Shown piece by piece: positions 11,067 through 19,337 of a stretch of 64,000 nucleotides of DNA. Below the pieces are notes generated by a model that saw only the letters and a program-made list of their open reading frames with translations, did not search any database and was not told the DNA's origin. The position numbers and the translations under genes were made by a program. Source of the stretch: Streptomyces sp. PTY087I2 (GTDB taxonomy: Bacteria > Actinomycetota > Actinomycetes > Streptomycetales > Streptomycetaceae); contig NZ_LZRD01000009.1 of NCBI RefSeq assembly GCF_001687325.1, forward strand, positions 62,001-126,000, written 5' to 3'. The number at the start of each line of letters is the position of its first letter. Within the stretch, counting starts at the first letter, position 1.

Positions 11067-11504
11067 TCAGCCGGCGTTCTGCTCCTCGGCGAGGATGCGG
11101 CCGAGCGCGTCCTCCAGGTTCCCGTCGAAATCACCCAGCGTGTGCTCCTGGCCGAGCGGCACGAGCTTGTCCGTCCGGTCGAGAAACGCCACCAGCGGCG
11201 CCGTCCCCGCCCGGAACAGCGCGCGATCCGCGCCGACCTGAAGCCGGATGTGCACATCGCCGAGCCCCTCGGGCTCGGTCGGGCCGATGTGCACATCTCC
11301 GTCGCCGCTCGGGCTGTTGAGCCCGTCCAGCAGCAGTTCGCGGCCGAACGCCCAGGTCACAGGGGCATCGCCGGGCAGGTGGAACGTCATCCGGATGGCG
11401 TACGGATCGCCGACCTCGTACCGGAGCTCCACCGGAATACGGAACGAGAGCTCCTCGGAGACGAGGAAGCTCATCATGACCTCTGCTTGAACCGACTCGC
11501 GCAT
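11067..11504 (-). CDS. ssgA: sporulation/cell-division activator SsgA
   Basis: 145-residue SsgA-like protein, a family restricted to morphologically complex actinomycetes. The sequence begins MRESVQAEVMMSFLVSEEL and carries DPYAIRMTFHLPGDAPVTWAFGRELL-type core motifs (DPYAIRMTFHL, VTWAFGRELL) characteristic of SsgA rather than SsgB. SsgA acts in the cytoplasm to localise SsgB and thereby FtsZ during sporulation septation. It lies directly downstream of ssgR on the same strand, 101 bp away, which is the conserved arrangement and supports the assignment. Confidence 0.95.
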   Translation of the reverse strand: MRESVQAEVMMSFLVSEELSFRIPVELRYEVGDPYAIRMTFHLPGDAPVTWAFGRELLLDGLNSPSGDGDVHIGPTEPEGLGDVHIRLQVGADRALFRAGTAPLVAFLDRTDKLVPLGQEHTLGDFDGNLEDALGRILAEEQNAG

Positions 11505-11605
11505 CGTTCAACCCCGCAGTAGATGAAACTGGCCAGGAATGATCCCCCATGGCCCTATTGACGCCATCGTGGTGCACGCGATAGCAGATCACAAGGAGTG
11601 ATTTT

Positions 11606-12382
11606 TCAGATACTGATAGAGAACACGAACGAACGCAAGAGGCTGGCGACTTCGCCACGTAGCTGTTCGACTGCGGGCAGCAACCGATCTTCCCGGTCCA
11701 GGGGTACGGAAATGGCCATCGCCGCAATGGTGGCACCGGCCGTGACCGGAATCGCGGCACAGACGGTCCCCAGTGCGTACTCCTGGCGTTCGATGACCGG
11801 TTCACCTCGTCGGAGGGTGCGCAGCCGTTCCAGAAGCGTGGCGCGATCTCGCACTGAGTAACGGGTGAGGGGCCGAACGGGGTGCCGGTCGAGATGGTCC
11901 TCGCGGGCCCTCTCGTCGAGTTGGGCGAGCAGACACTGCCCGATGGCGTGCGCGTGGCCGGTCTCCCGGAACGAGGCCCACTCCTCCACCGCCGGGGTGT
12001 CGGGGGCGTCCGCGACCGCGATGAGGTCGATCTCGCCGTCGCAGTAGACGGCGCAGTACACCGGCGCTCCGATGGCGTCCCGCCAGTGGCCGAGGGAGTC
12101 GGCGACGGAGACGGGGCGCGGGCGGCTCCTGACCCCGGACGCCGCGGTCAGGTTCTCGGCGGCCGCGCCGAAGAGGAAGACCCCGTTCTCACGGCGGAGA
12201 TAGCCCTCATGCGTGAGGGTGCGCAGCAAGTGGTACGCGGTCGGAAGCGGAAGCCCCGCCTCGCGCGCCAGTTGCTTGGCGGGCGCCCCGTCCCGATGAG
12301 CACCCACAGCCTCCAGCAGCCTCAACGCCCGCTGAACCGAACCGATCAACGTCGGGACAGCGGTGCTCGATGCCGTGGTCAA
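11606..12382 (-). CDS. ssgR: IclR-family activator of ssgA
   Basis: 258 residues. N-terminal winged helix-turn-helix (about 14-75; APAKQLAREAGLPLPTAYHLLRTL) and an IclR effector-binding domain after about residue 90. Position immediately upstream of ssgA identifies it as SsgR, the dedicated transcriptional activator of ssgA in Streptomyces. The frame begins with a TTG at 12382 preceded by GGGGGTGA at suitable distance; no ATG or GTG in frame gives a full helix-turn-helix. The rare start codon should limit translation. Upstream DNA has an AtrA-like inverted repeat and a hairpin. Confidence 0.92.
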   Translation of the reverse strand: MTTASSTAVPTLIGSVQRALRLLEAVGAHRDGAPAKQLAREAGLPLPTAYHLLRTLTHEGYLRRENGVFLFGAAAENLTAASGVRSRPRPVSVADSLGHWRDAIGAPVYCAVYCDGEIDLIAVADAPDTPAVEEWASFRETGHAHAIGQCLLAQLDERAREDHLDRHPVRPLTRYSVRDRATLLERLRTLRRGEPVIERQEYALGTVCAAIPVTAGATIAAMAISVPLDREDRLLPAVEQLRGEVASLLRSFVFSISI

Positions 12383-12419
12383 AGGTCACCCCCAGGCATG
12401 GTGACGGGCCGTCGGCCCT

Positions 12420-12442
12420 CCCGTGGGGGCCGCCCCCACGGG
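12420..12442 (-). promoter_or_regulatory. hairpin in the ssgR leader
   Basis: Perfect arms CCCGTGGGGG / CCCCCACGGG with a 3-base loop, 38 bp upstream of the TTG start of ssgR. It could be an attenuator, a transcript-stabilising stem or an upstream terminator; the sequence alone does not decide. Confidence 0.45.
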
Positions 12443-12580
12443 CCTGCCGCGATCCCGAGGACCGGAGGGGACCGGAGATCCGGTGACCATGACCGGTGAG
12501 GACCGGTCCGGGCGCCGGCGATCGGAGGCCAACGACCGGACTGTCGTACCCGGAAGCGATCAGGCGATCGACAAGGTGAC

Positions 12581-12595
12581 GGAAGGTCACATTCC
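12581..12595. promoter_or_regulatory. candidate AtrA-type operator upstream of ssgR
   Basis: Inverted repeat GGAAGGTCACATTCC, of the GGAA(N)-N5-(N)TTCC form. The TetR-type regulator AtrA is reported to activate ssgR in S. coelicolor through a site of about this form; the match here is by memory of that motif and not verified. Confidence 0.35.
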
Positions 12596-12753
12596 GGATG
12601 GCGGCAGCGGTTTGCCACTGTATCGGCCACCTGCGGCAGACGGGTGGTTTCCTCCGGGACTTAGCTCTGCTGGGCTAATCCCGCCGGTACGGACGGGACG
12701 GGCCGGCCCCCCGCGCCGACCCGTGGTCCGTGGCTTACCGGTCGCCCCGTCGG

Positions 12754-12969
12754 CTACCAGTCACCGCGCGAGGACGACGACATGAACTTACGGACGACGA
12801 AGATCAGACCGCCGACCAGCACGACGAAGATCAGCGCCTTGAAGAGCAGGCTGATCACGAAGCCGACCACGCTGGCGATCAGACCGCCGAACACGAAGAT
12901 CGCAATGACGGGCACCGCGATCCACTTCACCCACCAGGGCATTCCCGCGTATATCTCCCGCACGGCCAT
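12754..12969 (-). CDS. DUF5326-type small membrane protein
   Basis: 71 residues, two hydrophobic segments (about 12-38 and 41-60) ending in a short basic/serine tail (RKFMSSSSRGDW). The pattern MPWWVKWIAVPVIAIFVFGG is typical of a conserved actinobacterial family annotated DUF5326. Function unknown. ATG 12969 follows GAGGTAGAGG. Single gene on the minus strand. Confidence 0.8.
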   Translation of the reverse strand: MAVREIYAGMPWWVKWIAVPVIAIFVFGGLIASVVGFVISLLFKALIFVVLVGGLIFVVRKFMSSSSRGDW

Positions 12970-13141
12970 CGCCTCTACCTCGTCTCTCTGAGTCCTTGCC
13001 CTCGATGCTAAAGGCGCGAGGGCCCCCGGCGGGGCGCGTGCAGCCCTTGAAGACCCCTGATCGAGCCCCTAGGGATCCCTGAGGGGAGACACCCACTCCC
13101 GGCGTGACCGGGCAGGCGGGTCCCGGGGCCCTGGGGGCGGC

Positions 13142-13459
13142 TCAGCCCTCCGGCGGGGAGAAGACGACCATCACCCTCAGATCCTCGGTGATGTGGTGGA
13201 ACTTGTGGGCCACGCCCGCGGGCACGTACACGACGCTCCCCCTGCCGACCTGGGTCGTCTCCATCCCCACCGTGATCGACGCACGTCCGCTGACGACGAA
13301 GTAGACCTCGTCCTGCTGGTGGGGCTGCTGCGGATCGAGCTCTCCCGCGTTCAGGGCGTACAGACCGACCGACATGTTGCGCTCCCGCACGAACTGCAAA
13401 TACGCGCCGTCGTTGGCGGCCCGCTCCGCCTCCAGCTCGTCCAGTCTGAATGCCTTCAT
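13142..13459 (-). CDS. single-domain cupin protein
   Basis: 105 residues forming one cupin barrel. Motif 1 is seen as PHQQDEVYFVVSGRASI (the usual G(X)5HXH is reduced to one histidine plus glutamines) and motif 2 as PAGVAHKFHHI, which keeps the metal-binding histidines. Such small cupins bind divalent metal and may be oxygenases, isomerases or ligand sensors; no substrate can be named. ATG 13459 begins MKAFRLDELEAERA. Divergent from the holin-like gene, with 87 bp between the starts. Confidence 0.8.
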   Translation of the reverse strand: MKAFRLDELEAERAANDGAYLQFVRERNMSVGLYALNAGELDPQQPHQQDEVYFVVSGRASITVGMETTQVGRGSVVYVPAGVAHKFHHITEDLRVMVVFSPPEG

Positions 13460-13546
13460 GGCCCGTTCCGCCCCTTGTGCCCGCGCTGTCGGCTGTCCCT
13501 GCACTGCCGGTGTCCACCACCGATCATGTCTGCCACGATCAGACAC

Positions 13547-13924
13547 ATGAAGAATTTCGTAGTCAAGACGATCGCCAACGCGGGTGCGCTGGCCGTTGCC
13601 ATCTGGCTGATCGGCAACATCACCCTGGAGGGCGGCAGCACCGGCCGCAAGGTCCTCACCCTGATCCTGGTGGCGCTGATCTTCGGACTGGTGAACTCGG
13701 TGGTGAAGCCGGTGGTCCAGCTCCTGACCTTTCCGTTGTTCATCCTGACGCTGGGGTTGATCACCCTGGTGGTCAACGCCCTGATGCTGCTGCTGACCTC
13801 CTGGCTGGCCGGCGTGGTCGATCTCAGCTTCCATGTCGAAGGGTTCTGGACGGCGGTGCTCGGCGGACTGATCATCTCGGTCGTGTCCTGGGCGCTCAAT
13901 GTCGTCCTGCCCGACGAGAACTGA
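13547..13924 (+). CDS. phage-holin-like (superfamily IV) four-helix membrane protein
   Basis: 125 residues made of four hydrophobic segments, with the conserved GLVNSVVKPVVQLLTFPLFILTLGL core and the final LGGLIISVVSWALNVVLPDEN. This matches the family of 'mycobacterial 4-TMS holins', which are chromosomal proteins of unknown role in actinobacteria and not evidence of a prophage. ATG 13547 lacks a strong ribosome site. Confidence 0.85.
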   Translation: MKNFVVKTIANAGALAVAIWLIGNITLEGGSTGRKVLTLILVALIFGLVNSVVKPVVQLLTFPLFILTLGLITLVVNALMLLLTSWLAGVVDLSFHVEGFWTAVLGGLIISVVSWALNVVLPDEN

Positions 13925-14062
13925 CGCGGGGATTCACGGGGCTGCGGCATCGCGGATCCCAGCATTCGGGATTCCGGGACGCGGCGGAAGGCCGCTCCCG
14001 GACCCTCTGGAAGAGTGCAGGGGACACCGGTCTCCACCGGGGAGAACAGCGAAGGAGCAGGC

Positions 14063-15199
14063 ATGAGCACCATGGGCGACGGAACACGTGCGGTACGCGC
14101 CGGGCTTCCGGAACCGGAGCAGTTCGAACCCACGCTGCCCGGCCCCGTCTTCGCCGCGCACTTCCACCTCTCCGGCGAACCGGTGGGCCCGTACACCTAC
14201 GGCCGGGACACCAACCCGACCTGGACCCACCTGGAGCGGGCCATCGGTGAGCTGGAGGCTCCCGGCGAGGAGGTGGGCACGACGGTGTTCGCCTCGGGCA
14301 TGGCGGCGATCACCGCGGTGCTGCTCTCCCAGGTCCGCTCCGGCGACGCCGTGGTCCTGCCCGACGACGGCTACCAGGCGCTCCCCCTCGTACGGGAGCA
14401 GCTGGCGGCGTACGGGGTCGAGGTCCGGACCGCGCCGACCGGCGGCGACGCCCAGCTGGCCCTGCTGACCGGGGCGAAGCTGCTGTGGATCGAGAGCCCG
14501 TCCAACCCGGGGCTGGACGTCTGCGACATCCGGCGGCTGGTGGAGGCCGCGCACGCGGCGGGCGCCCTGGTCGCCGTCGACAACACCCTGGCCACCCCGA
14601 TCGGCCAGCGCCCGCTGGAGCTGGGCGCCGACTTCTCGGTCGCCAGTGACACCAAGGGCATGACCGGCCACGGCGACATCCTGCTCGGCCATGTGACCTG
14701 CCGCGACCCCCGGCTGACGGCGGACGTACGGCGCTGGCGCAAGGTCGTCGGGGCGATCCCCGGGCCGATGGAGGCCTGGCTCGCCCACCGCTCGCTCTCC
14801 ACCCTCCAGCTGCGCATCGACCGGCAGTGCACCACGGCCCTCGCCCTCGCCGAGGTGCTGGCCAAGCGGGCCGAGGTGACGGGCCTGCGGTATCCGGGGC
14901 TGCCCACCGACCCCTCGTACGCCGTCGCTGCCCGCCAGATGCGGCGCTTCGGGTCCGTCGTCTCCTTCGAGCTGGCTGACCGGGACACCGCGGAACGCTT
15001 CCTGACCGCGCTGCGCCTGGTCGATGACGCGACGAGCTTCGGCGGCGTCCGGTCCACCGCCGAGCGCCGGGGCCGCTGGGGCGGCGACGCCGTCGCGGAG
15101 GGCTTCATCCGCTTCTCGGTCGGTGCGGAAGACCCGGAGGACCTGCTCGCCGACGTCGAACAGGCGCTGAACGCGGCGGTCCGGCAGGACCGGGCCTAG
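14063..15199 (+). CDS. cystathionine gamma-lyase-type PLP enzyme
   Basis: 378-residue member of the Cys/Met metabolism PLP family. YTYGRDTNPTW (44-54) and the PLP lysine K198 in SDTKGMTGHGD are conserved, with ASGMAAITAV (77-86) contacting phosphate and AVDNTLATP (171-179) the ring. The likely reaction is cleavage of cystathionine to cysteine, or a related gamma-elimination. Substitution of the usual SxTKY(F) by SDTKGM is common in the shorter Streptomyces paralogues. ATG 14063 follows GAAGGAG. Confidence 0.85.
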   Translation: MSTMGDGTRAVRAGLPEPEQFEPTLPGPVFAAHFHLSGEPVGPYTYGRDTNPTWTHLERAIGELEAPGEEVGTTVFASGMAAITAVLLSQVRSGDAVVLPDDGYQALPLVREQLAAYGVEVRTAPTGGDAQLALLTGAKLLWIESPSNPGLDVCDIRRLVEAAHAAGALVAVDNTLATPIGQRPLELGADFSVASDTKGMTGHGDILLGHVTCRDPRLTADVRRWRKVVGAIPGPMEAWLAHRSLSTLQLRIDRQCTTALALAEVLAKRAEVTGLRYPGLPTDPSYAVAARQMRRFGSVVSFELADRDTAERFLTALRLVDDATSFGGVRSTAERRGRWGGDAVAEGFIRFSVGAEDPEDLLADVEQALNAAVRQDRA

Positions 15200-15262
15200 A
15201 GCCTTTCGTCTCGATCAGGCCGGGGGAGTTTCAGACGGCCCTCCACGGGCCACTCTCTTGCC

Positions 15263-15742
15263 ATGACCGAACGTCCTGTGGTCAAGCGCACCGCACGCGC
15301 CGTCCTGCTCGACGGCAACGATCTCATCCTGATCAAGCGCACCAAGCCGGGAGTCGATCCGTACTGGCTCACGCCCGGCGGCGGGGTCGAGCCGGAGGAC
15401 GCCACCGTCGTCGACGCGCTGCACCGCGAGGTCGACGAGGAGCTCGGCGCCAAGATCGTCGATGTGGTCCCGTGCTTCGTCGACACCGTGGAGCACATCG
15501 CGGACGGCGGCGTGACGGGGGTGAAGGTCCAGCACTTCTTCGTCTGCCGGCTGGCGTCGATGGACGTCTCCCTGCGGCACGGCCCGGAGATCGACGAGCC
15601 CACCGGGGAGTACGAGATCGTCCGGGTGCCGTTCAGCCGGGTCGGGATCGCGGCCGTGCACCTCGTTCCGCTGTCCCTGCGGCACTACCTGGACGGCAAC
15701 ATCGAGGGCGTACGCGCGATGCACGCCCCCGACCTGGGCTGA
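15263..15742 (+). CDS. Nudix hydrolase
   Basis: 159 residues. The Nudix box is complete (about 40-62): GGVEPED, then HREVDEELGA with the REVDEE metal-binding glutamates. N-terminal strand VKRTARAVLLDGNDLILIKRTKPG is typical for enzymes that hydrolyse nucleoside diphosphates linked to another group. The specific substrate is unknown. ATG 15263 begins 63 bp after the lyase gene. Confidence 0.88.
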   Translation: MTERPVVKRTARAVLLDGNDLILIKRTKPGVDPYWLTPGGGVEPEDATVVDALHREVDEELGAKIVDVVPCFVDTVEHIADGGVTGVKVQHFFVCRLASMDVSLRHGPEIDEPTGEYEIVRVPFSRVGIAAVHLVPLSLRHYLDGNIEGVRAMHAPDLG

Positions 15743-15852
15743 CGTCCCCGCGGCGAGTCCACGCCCCGGTATCGGCCGCGGCGTCTACTCCCCGGCCGGT
15801 ACCCGTGGATACTCCCGCTGCGGGACGCCCCGGGGCGGTCGGGCTCGGCATC

Positions 15853-16413
15853 GTGTTTCACGTGAAACCACTCAAGCGCCCCGTACGCCGAGGGCTCCTC
15901 GTCGCCCATGTCGCCGTCTCCGTCAGCTGGCTCGGCCTGGCCGTCGGCCTGCTGGCGCTCGGCATCACCGCGTTCACGACCGGAGATCCCGCCACCGTGG
16001 GGGCCGCCACCCGGGCCATGAAGATCTTCGGGGACTGGCTGGTGATCCCGGTGGCGCTGCTCGCCCTGGTCAGCGGCCTGGTGCTGGCACTGGGCACACC
16101 GTGGGGTCTGGCCCGGCATCGCTGGGTGTGGACCAAGTTCTGGCTGACCCTGATCACGACGGGGCTGTCGATCTTCTCCCTGCGCCCCGGAATCAACGCG
16201 GCGGCCGCCGATGGGGCCGCTGCCGGGGCTGCCGCTGGGGTCGTTGACATCAACCTGGTGATCGCCCCGTCGGTGGCCACCGCCACCTATCTCTTCATCA
16301 CCGCGATCTCGATCCTCAAGCCCTGGGGGCTCACCCGGCGCGGCAGGCGGCTGCGGATCTCGGCCAGTTCCGCGAAATCGGTGGACGCGCGATCACCCCG
16401 TCAGACAGCCTGA
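15853..16413 (+). CDS. four-helix integral membrane protein (DUF2269-like)
   Basis: 186 residues with four hydrophobic segments (about 15-36, 58-80, 90-110, 140-160) and charged loops with KFW and RPGINAAA, resembling DUF2269-type proteins. Function unknown. The most plausible start, GTG 15853, shares two bases with a parS site, and the first residues FHVK are the parS palindrome in translation. Another in-frame GTG lies inside the parS itself and one further upstream near 15806. The ribosome-binding site is weak for all of them. Confidence 0.65.
   Translation: MFHVKPLKRPVRRGLLVAHVAVSVSWLGLAVGLLALGITAFTTGDPATVGAATRAMKIFGDWLVIPVALLALVSGLVLALGTPWGLARHRWVWTKFWLTLITTGLSIFSLRPGINAAAADGAAAGAAAGVVDINLVIAPSVATATYLFITAISILKPWGLTRRGRRLRISASSAKSVDARSPRQTA
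15855..15868. promoter_or_regulatory. parS (ParB-binding site) 1
   Basis: Exact GTTTCACGTGAAAC. It overlaps the start of a membrane-protein gene, about 46 kb from oriC and the farthest parS in the window. Confidence 0.93.
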
Positions 16414-16417
16414 CCCC

Positions 16418-17347
16418 ATGCACAGCCCTTCACCCCGCTCCCTCGTCGACCTGCCGATCCGACGTCTGAACCGGGGAGACCTGGTCCCCTGCGCCGATCT
16501 CTGCGAGGACCGCGGCTGGCCGCGCGACGAACACCGGTGGGGGCTGCTCCTCTCGGCCGGCACCGGGTACGGGATCGACGCCCCGGACGGCAAGGGCCTG
16601 GCGGCGACCTGCCTGACCATGCCGTACGGATCCGGCTTCACCGCGGTCGGCATGATGCTCGTCGCCGGACGCTACGCACGTCGGGGGATCGCCCGCCGGC
16701 TCATGCGGCATGTGATGGAGACGGCGGGGGACACCCCGCTCGCCCTGTACGCCACGGAGCAGGGCCGGCCGCTCTACGAAGACCTCGGCTTCTCCCCCGT
16801 GGGCCGGGCCGAACGCGTCGGCGGCCGTTTCGAAGCGACCGGCTCGGGCGGCTCGGGCTCCGCCGCCCACGCCTCGTCGGCTCTCCCGGCATCGGCGCCT
16901 CCGTCGTCGGTCCCGTCCGTGACCACCCGGCCGGCCGCGGCGGACGATCTTCAGGCGATGGTCCGGCTCGACCTCCCCGTGTTCGGCACCGACCGGACCC
17001 ATCTCCTCGCCCGGCTGCCCGCCTTCGCCGACCGGCTCCAGGTCGCCGAGGACCACGGCGAGCTGGTCGGCTACGCGGCGCTCTGGCCGAGCGGGCAGGC
17101 CGAGGTGGTGGGGCCGCTGATCGCCCGGGACACGGCAACCGCTCAGGCCCTGGTCGCGGCCCTGGCCGCCACGACGGACCGGCCGCTGCGGGCCGATGTC
17201 GACGACCGGCACAAGGAACTGCTCGGCTGGCTGACGGAACACGGCCTGGAGCCCCTGTCCTGGACCACCGTGATGACGTACGGCATTCCGGAGCTGCCCG
17301 GTGACGCCGCCCGCAGGTTCGCCCCGCTCACCGTCGCGACGGGCTGA
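16418..17347 (+). CDS. GNAT-family N-acetyltransferase, tandem domains
   Basis: 309 residues with an N-terminal GNAT domain whose acetyl-CoA loop is RYARRGIARRLMRHVM (about 87-102) followed by LALYATEQGRPLYEDLGF, a Ser/Ala/Pro linker (about 143-165) and a degenerate second GNAT-like half. The acceptor is unknown. It begins 4 bp after the previous stop, so it is probably co-transcribed with the membrane protein. ATG 16418. Confidence 0.82.
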   Translation: MHSPSPRSLVDLPIRRLNRGDLVPCADLCEDRGWPRDEHRWGLLLSAGTGYGIDAPDGKGLAATCLTMPYGSGFTAVGMMLVAGRYARRGIARRLMRHVMETAGDTPLALYATEQGRPLYEDLGFSPVGRAERVGGRFEATGSGGSGSAAHASSALPASAPPSSVPSVTTRPAAADDLQAMVRLDLPVFGTDRTHLLARLPAFADRLQVAEDHGELVGYAALWPSGQAEVVGPLIARDTATAQALVAALAATTDRPLRADVDDRHKELLGWLTEHGLEPLSWTTVMTYGIPELPGDAARRFAPLTVATG

Positions 17348-17355
17348 CACGGAAA

Positions 17356-17386
17356 CAGCCGCACCGTCACGAGGGCGGTGCGGCTG
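17356..17386. terminator. bidirectional terminator
   Basis: Perfect 11-bp arms CAGCCGCACCG / CGGTGCGGCTG with a 9-base loop, between the convergent GNAT and MFS genes. Confidence 0.8.
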
Positions 17387-17450
17387 AATCGCAGGACGGC
17401 TGAGCCTCCGTTCCTCCGGTCGCGGTGCGCGGGAGCGGAGGCTCCGGGGT

Positions 17451-18662
17451 TCAGTGCCGGGCAGCCGCCACGGGGGCCGGCTCGGGGCTGCTCCCGGCGA
17501 TGATCCGGCCCTTGCCGCTCTCCCGGCGCTCCAGGAGGCTGGAGAGCACGGCCAGGACCAGCGCCGAGGCGGCGAGCGCGGCGCCGACCCAGTTGGGGGC
17601 CGTGTAGCCGAGACCGGCCGCGATGACGAGGCCGCCGAGCCAGGCGGACAGGGCGTTGCCGAGGTTGAAGGCCCCGATGTTGACCGCGGAGGCCAGCGTC
17701 GGCGCACCCGCGGCCTGGTCGAGGACTCGCTTCTGCAACGGCGGCACGGTCGCGAAGCCGAGGGCGCCGATCAGGACGATGGTGACGGCCGCGGCGACCT
17801 TGTTGTGGGCGGTCACGGTGAACAGGCCGAGGACCACGGAGAGCGCGCCGAGCGAGACGTACAGCAGGGGCATCAGACGGCGGTCGGCGAGCTTCCCGCC
17901 GATCAGGTTGCCGCCCACCATGCCGAGGCCGAAGAGGACCAGCAGCCAGGTGACGGACGAGGCCGAGTAGCCGGCGATCTCGGTCATCATCGGGGTGATG
18001 TAGGTGATCGCGGCGAAGACTCCGCCGAAGCCCAGGACGGTCATGGCCATCGCCAGCAGGACCTGGACGTTGCGGAACGCGGCCAGCTCGTGGCGGATGC
18101 GTACGCCTTCCGCCCTGGGCTGCTCCGGTACGAGCTTCGCGACGCCGAGCAGTCCCACGACACCGAGGGCGGCGACGGCGAGGAACGTGGTCCGCCAGCC
18201 CGCGGTCTGTCCGAGATACGTGCCGAGCGGAACGCCGACGACGTTGGCGACGGTGAGTCCGGTGAACATCATGGCGATGGCCCCGGCCTTCTTCTGCGGG
18301 GCGACCAGATCGGCCGCGACCACCGAGCCGATGCCGAAGAAGGCGCCGTGCGCGAGGGAGGCGATCACGCGTCCGGCGAGCATGACGCCGAAGACCGGGG
18401 CGAGCGCGGACACCACGTTGCCCACGACGAACAGCCCCATGAGCAGCATCAGCATGCGCTTACGGGTGACGCGGGTGCCCAGCAGCGTCATCAGCGGGGC
18501 TCCGATGACCACACCGAGCGCGTAGCCGGTCACCAGGAAGCCCGCGGTCGGGATCGAGACCTGGAAATCACCGGCGACCTCGGGGAGCAACCCCATGATC
18601 ACGAACTCGGTCGTTCCGATCCCGAATGCCCCGATGGCGAGAGCGAGGAGCGCTAGCGGCAT
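17451..18662 (-). CDS. MFS drug/sugar efflux transporter (AraJ-like, DHA1)
   Basis: About 403 residues, twelve hydrophobic segments. GIGTTEFVIMGLLPEVAGDF is the N-terminal signature of the AraJ/SotB/NepI branch, and GTRVTRKRMLMLLM is the conserved loop 2-3. It exports small molecules by proton antiport; the substrate is unknown. ATG 18662 follows AGGGAAGG; a GTG at 18710 would add 16 polar residues. Divergent from a MarR gene with direct AATTGCA repeats between them, so the MarR protein probably represses it. Confidence 0.88.
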   Translation of the reverse strand: MPLALLALAIGAFGIGTTEFVIMGLLPEVAGDFQVSIPTAGFLVTGYALGVVIGAPLMTLLGTRVTRKRMLMLLMGLFVVGNVVSALAPVFGVMLAGRVIASLAHGAFFGIGSVVAADLVAPQKKAGAIAMMFTGLTVANVVGVPLGTYLGQTAGWRTTFLAVAALGVVGLLGVAKLVPEQPRAEGVRIRHELAAFRNVQVLLAMAMTVLGFGGVFAAITYITPMMTEIAGYSASSVTWLLVLFGLGMVGGNLIGGKLADRRLMPLLYVSLGALSVVLGLFTVTAHNKVAAAVTIVLIGALGFATVPPLQKRVLDQAAGAPTLASAVNIGAFNLGNALSAWLGGLVIAAGLGYTAPNWVGAALAASALVLAVLSSLLERRESGKGRIIAGSSPEPAPVAAARH

Positions 18663-18713
18663 GGGTTTGACCTTCCCTGAAGATTGCGTCTGCGCCTTAC
18701 GAGCGTCCACAAT

Positions 18714-18737
18714 AATTGCAGACGCTGGTTAATTGCA
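18714..18737. promoter_or_regulatory. candidate MarR operator between MFS and MarR genes
   Basis: AATTGCA at 18714-18720 and again at 18731-18737, a 17-bp repeat in AT-richer DNA where both divergent promoters must lie. A third TATTGC follows near 18747. Confidence 0.45.
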
Positions 18738-18802
18738 AGCGCGGGCTATTGCGGATGTCCCCTATCCTGGAGTCACGCCGCTCCCGTACGGAGGAGAGAG
18801 AC

Positions 18803-19261
18803 ATGACAGCGACCGACCCCGCCCTGACCGCCATCGCCCAGAGCTGGTGCACGCTCTCGCTGCTCCACGGGAAGATCGAGGCCCGGATCGAGCGGGCTCT
18901 CCAGGCCGGCCACGGGCTCAGCGCACGCGAGTACTCCCTGCTCGACGTGTTGAGCCGGCAGCACAACGGCGTCGGCGGGCATCTCCAGATGAAGCAGGTC
19001 GCCGACGCCGTCGTCCTCAGCCAGAGCGCCACCACCCGGCTCGTCACCCGGCTCGAGGACCGCGGGCTGCTGACCCGGTATCTGTGCGACACCGACCGCC
19101 GGGGCATCTACACCGACGTCACCGAAGCCGGGCTCGCGCTGCTGGAGGCCGCCAGGCCGACGAACGACAGCGCGCTGCGGGCGGCCCTGGACGAGGCGGC
19201 GGAGAACCCGGAGCTCGCGCCGCTGGTCAGGGCGGTCGAAGAGCTGAAGGCCCCAGCCTGA
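18803..19261 (+). CDS. MarR-family transcriptional regulator
   Basis: 152 residues. The winged-helix core runs ARE YSLLDVLSRQ, MKQVADAVVLSQSATTRLVTRLEDRGLL and RYLCDTDRRGIYTDVTEAG, with the wing residues DxRG. MarR dimers usually repress an adjacent transporter and let go when bound by phenolic ligands or oxidised. Divergent from the MFS exporter, the classical arrangement. ATG 18803 follows GGAGGAGAGA. Confidence 0.9.
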   Translation: MTATDPALTAIAQSWCTLSLLHGKIEARIERALQAGHGLSAREYSLLDVLSRQHNGVGGHLQMKQVADAVVLSQSATTRLVTRLEDRGLLTRYLCDTDRRGIYTDVTEAGLALLEAARPTNDSALRAALDEAAENPELAPLVRAVEELKAPA

Positions 19262-19337
19262 CCGGCTCCGCTCCGCAGGCTCCGGTCTACGCCTTCGCTC
19301 CACCGGATGCCCCGGTGCCCGGCCTAGGATGCCGATC

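Larger units (their letters stand above)
12383..12753. other. regulatory region upstream of ssgR
   Basis: 371 bp without a credible gene. From the ssgR side outward it holds a perfect 10-bp-arm hairpin (12420-12442), a block with six GACCGG/ACCGG repeats (about 12458-12545), an inverted repeat GGAAG-N5-ATTCC (12581-12595), and the end of the neighbouring small membrane-protein gene. Confidence 0.6.

Noticed and set aside
13547..13924. Prophage remnant suggested by the holin-like protein
   Set aside because: No other phage gene nearby; this holin-like family is a normal chromosomal membrane protein in actinobacteria.
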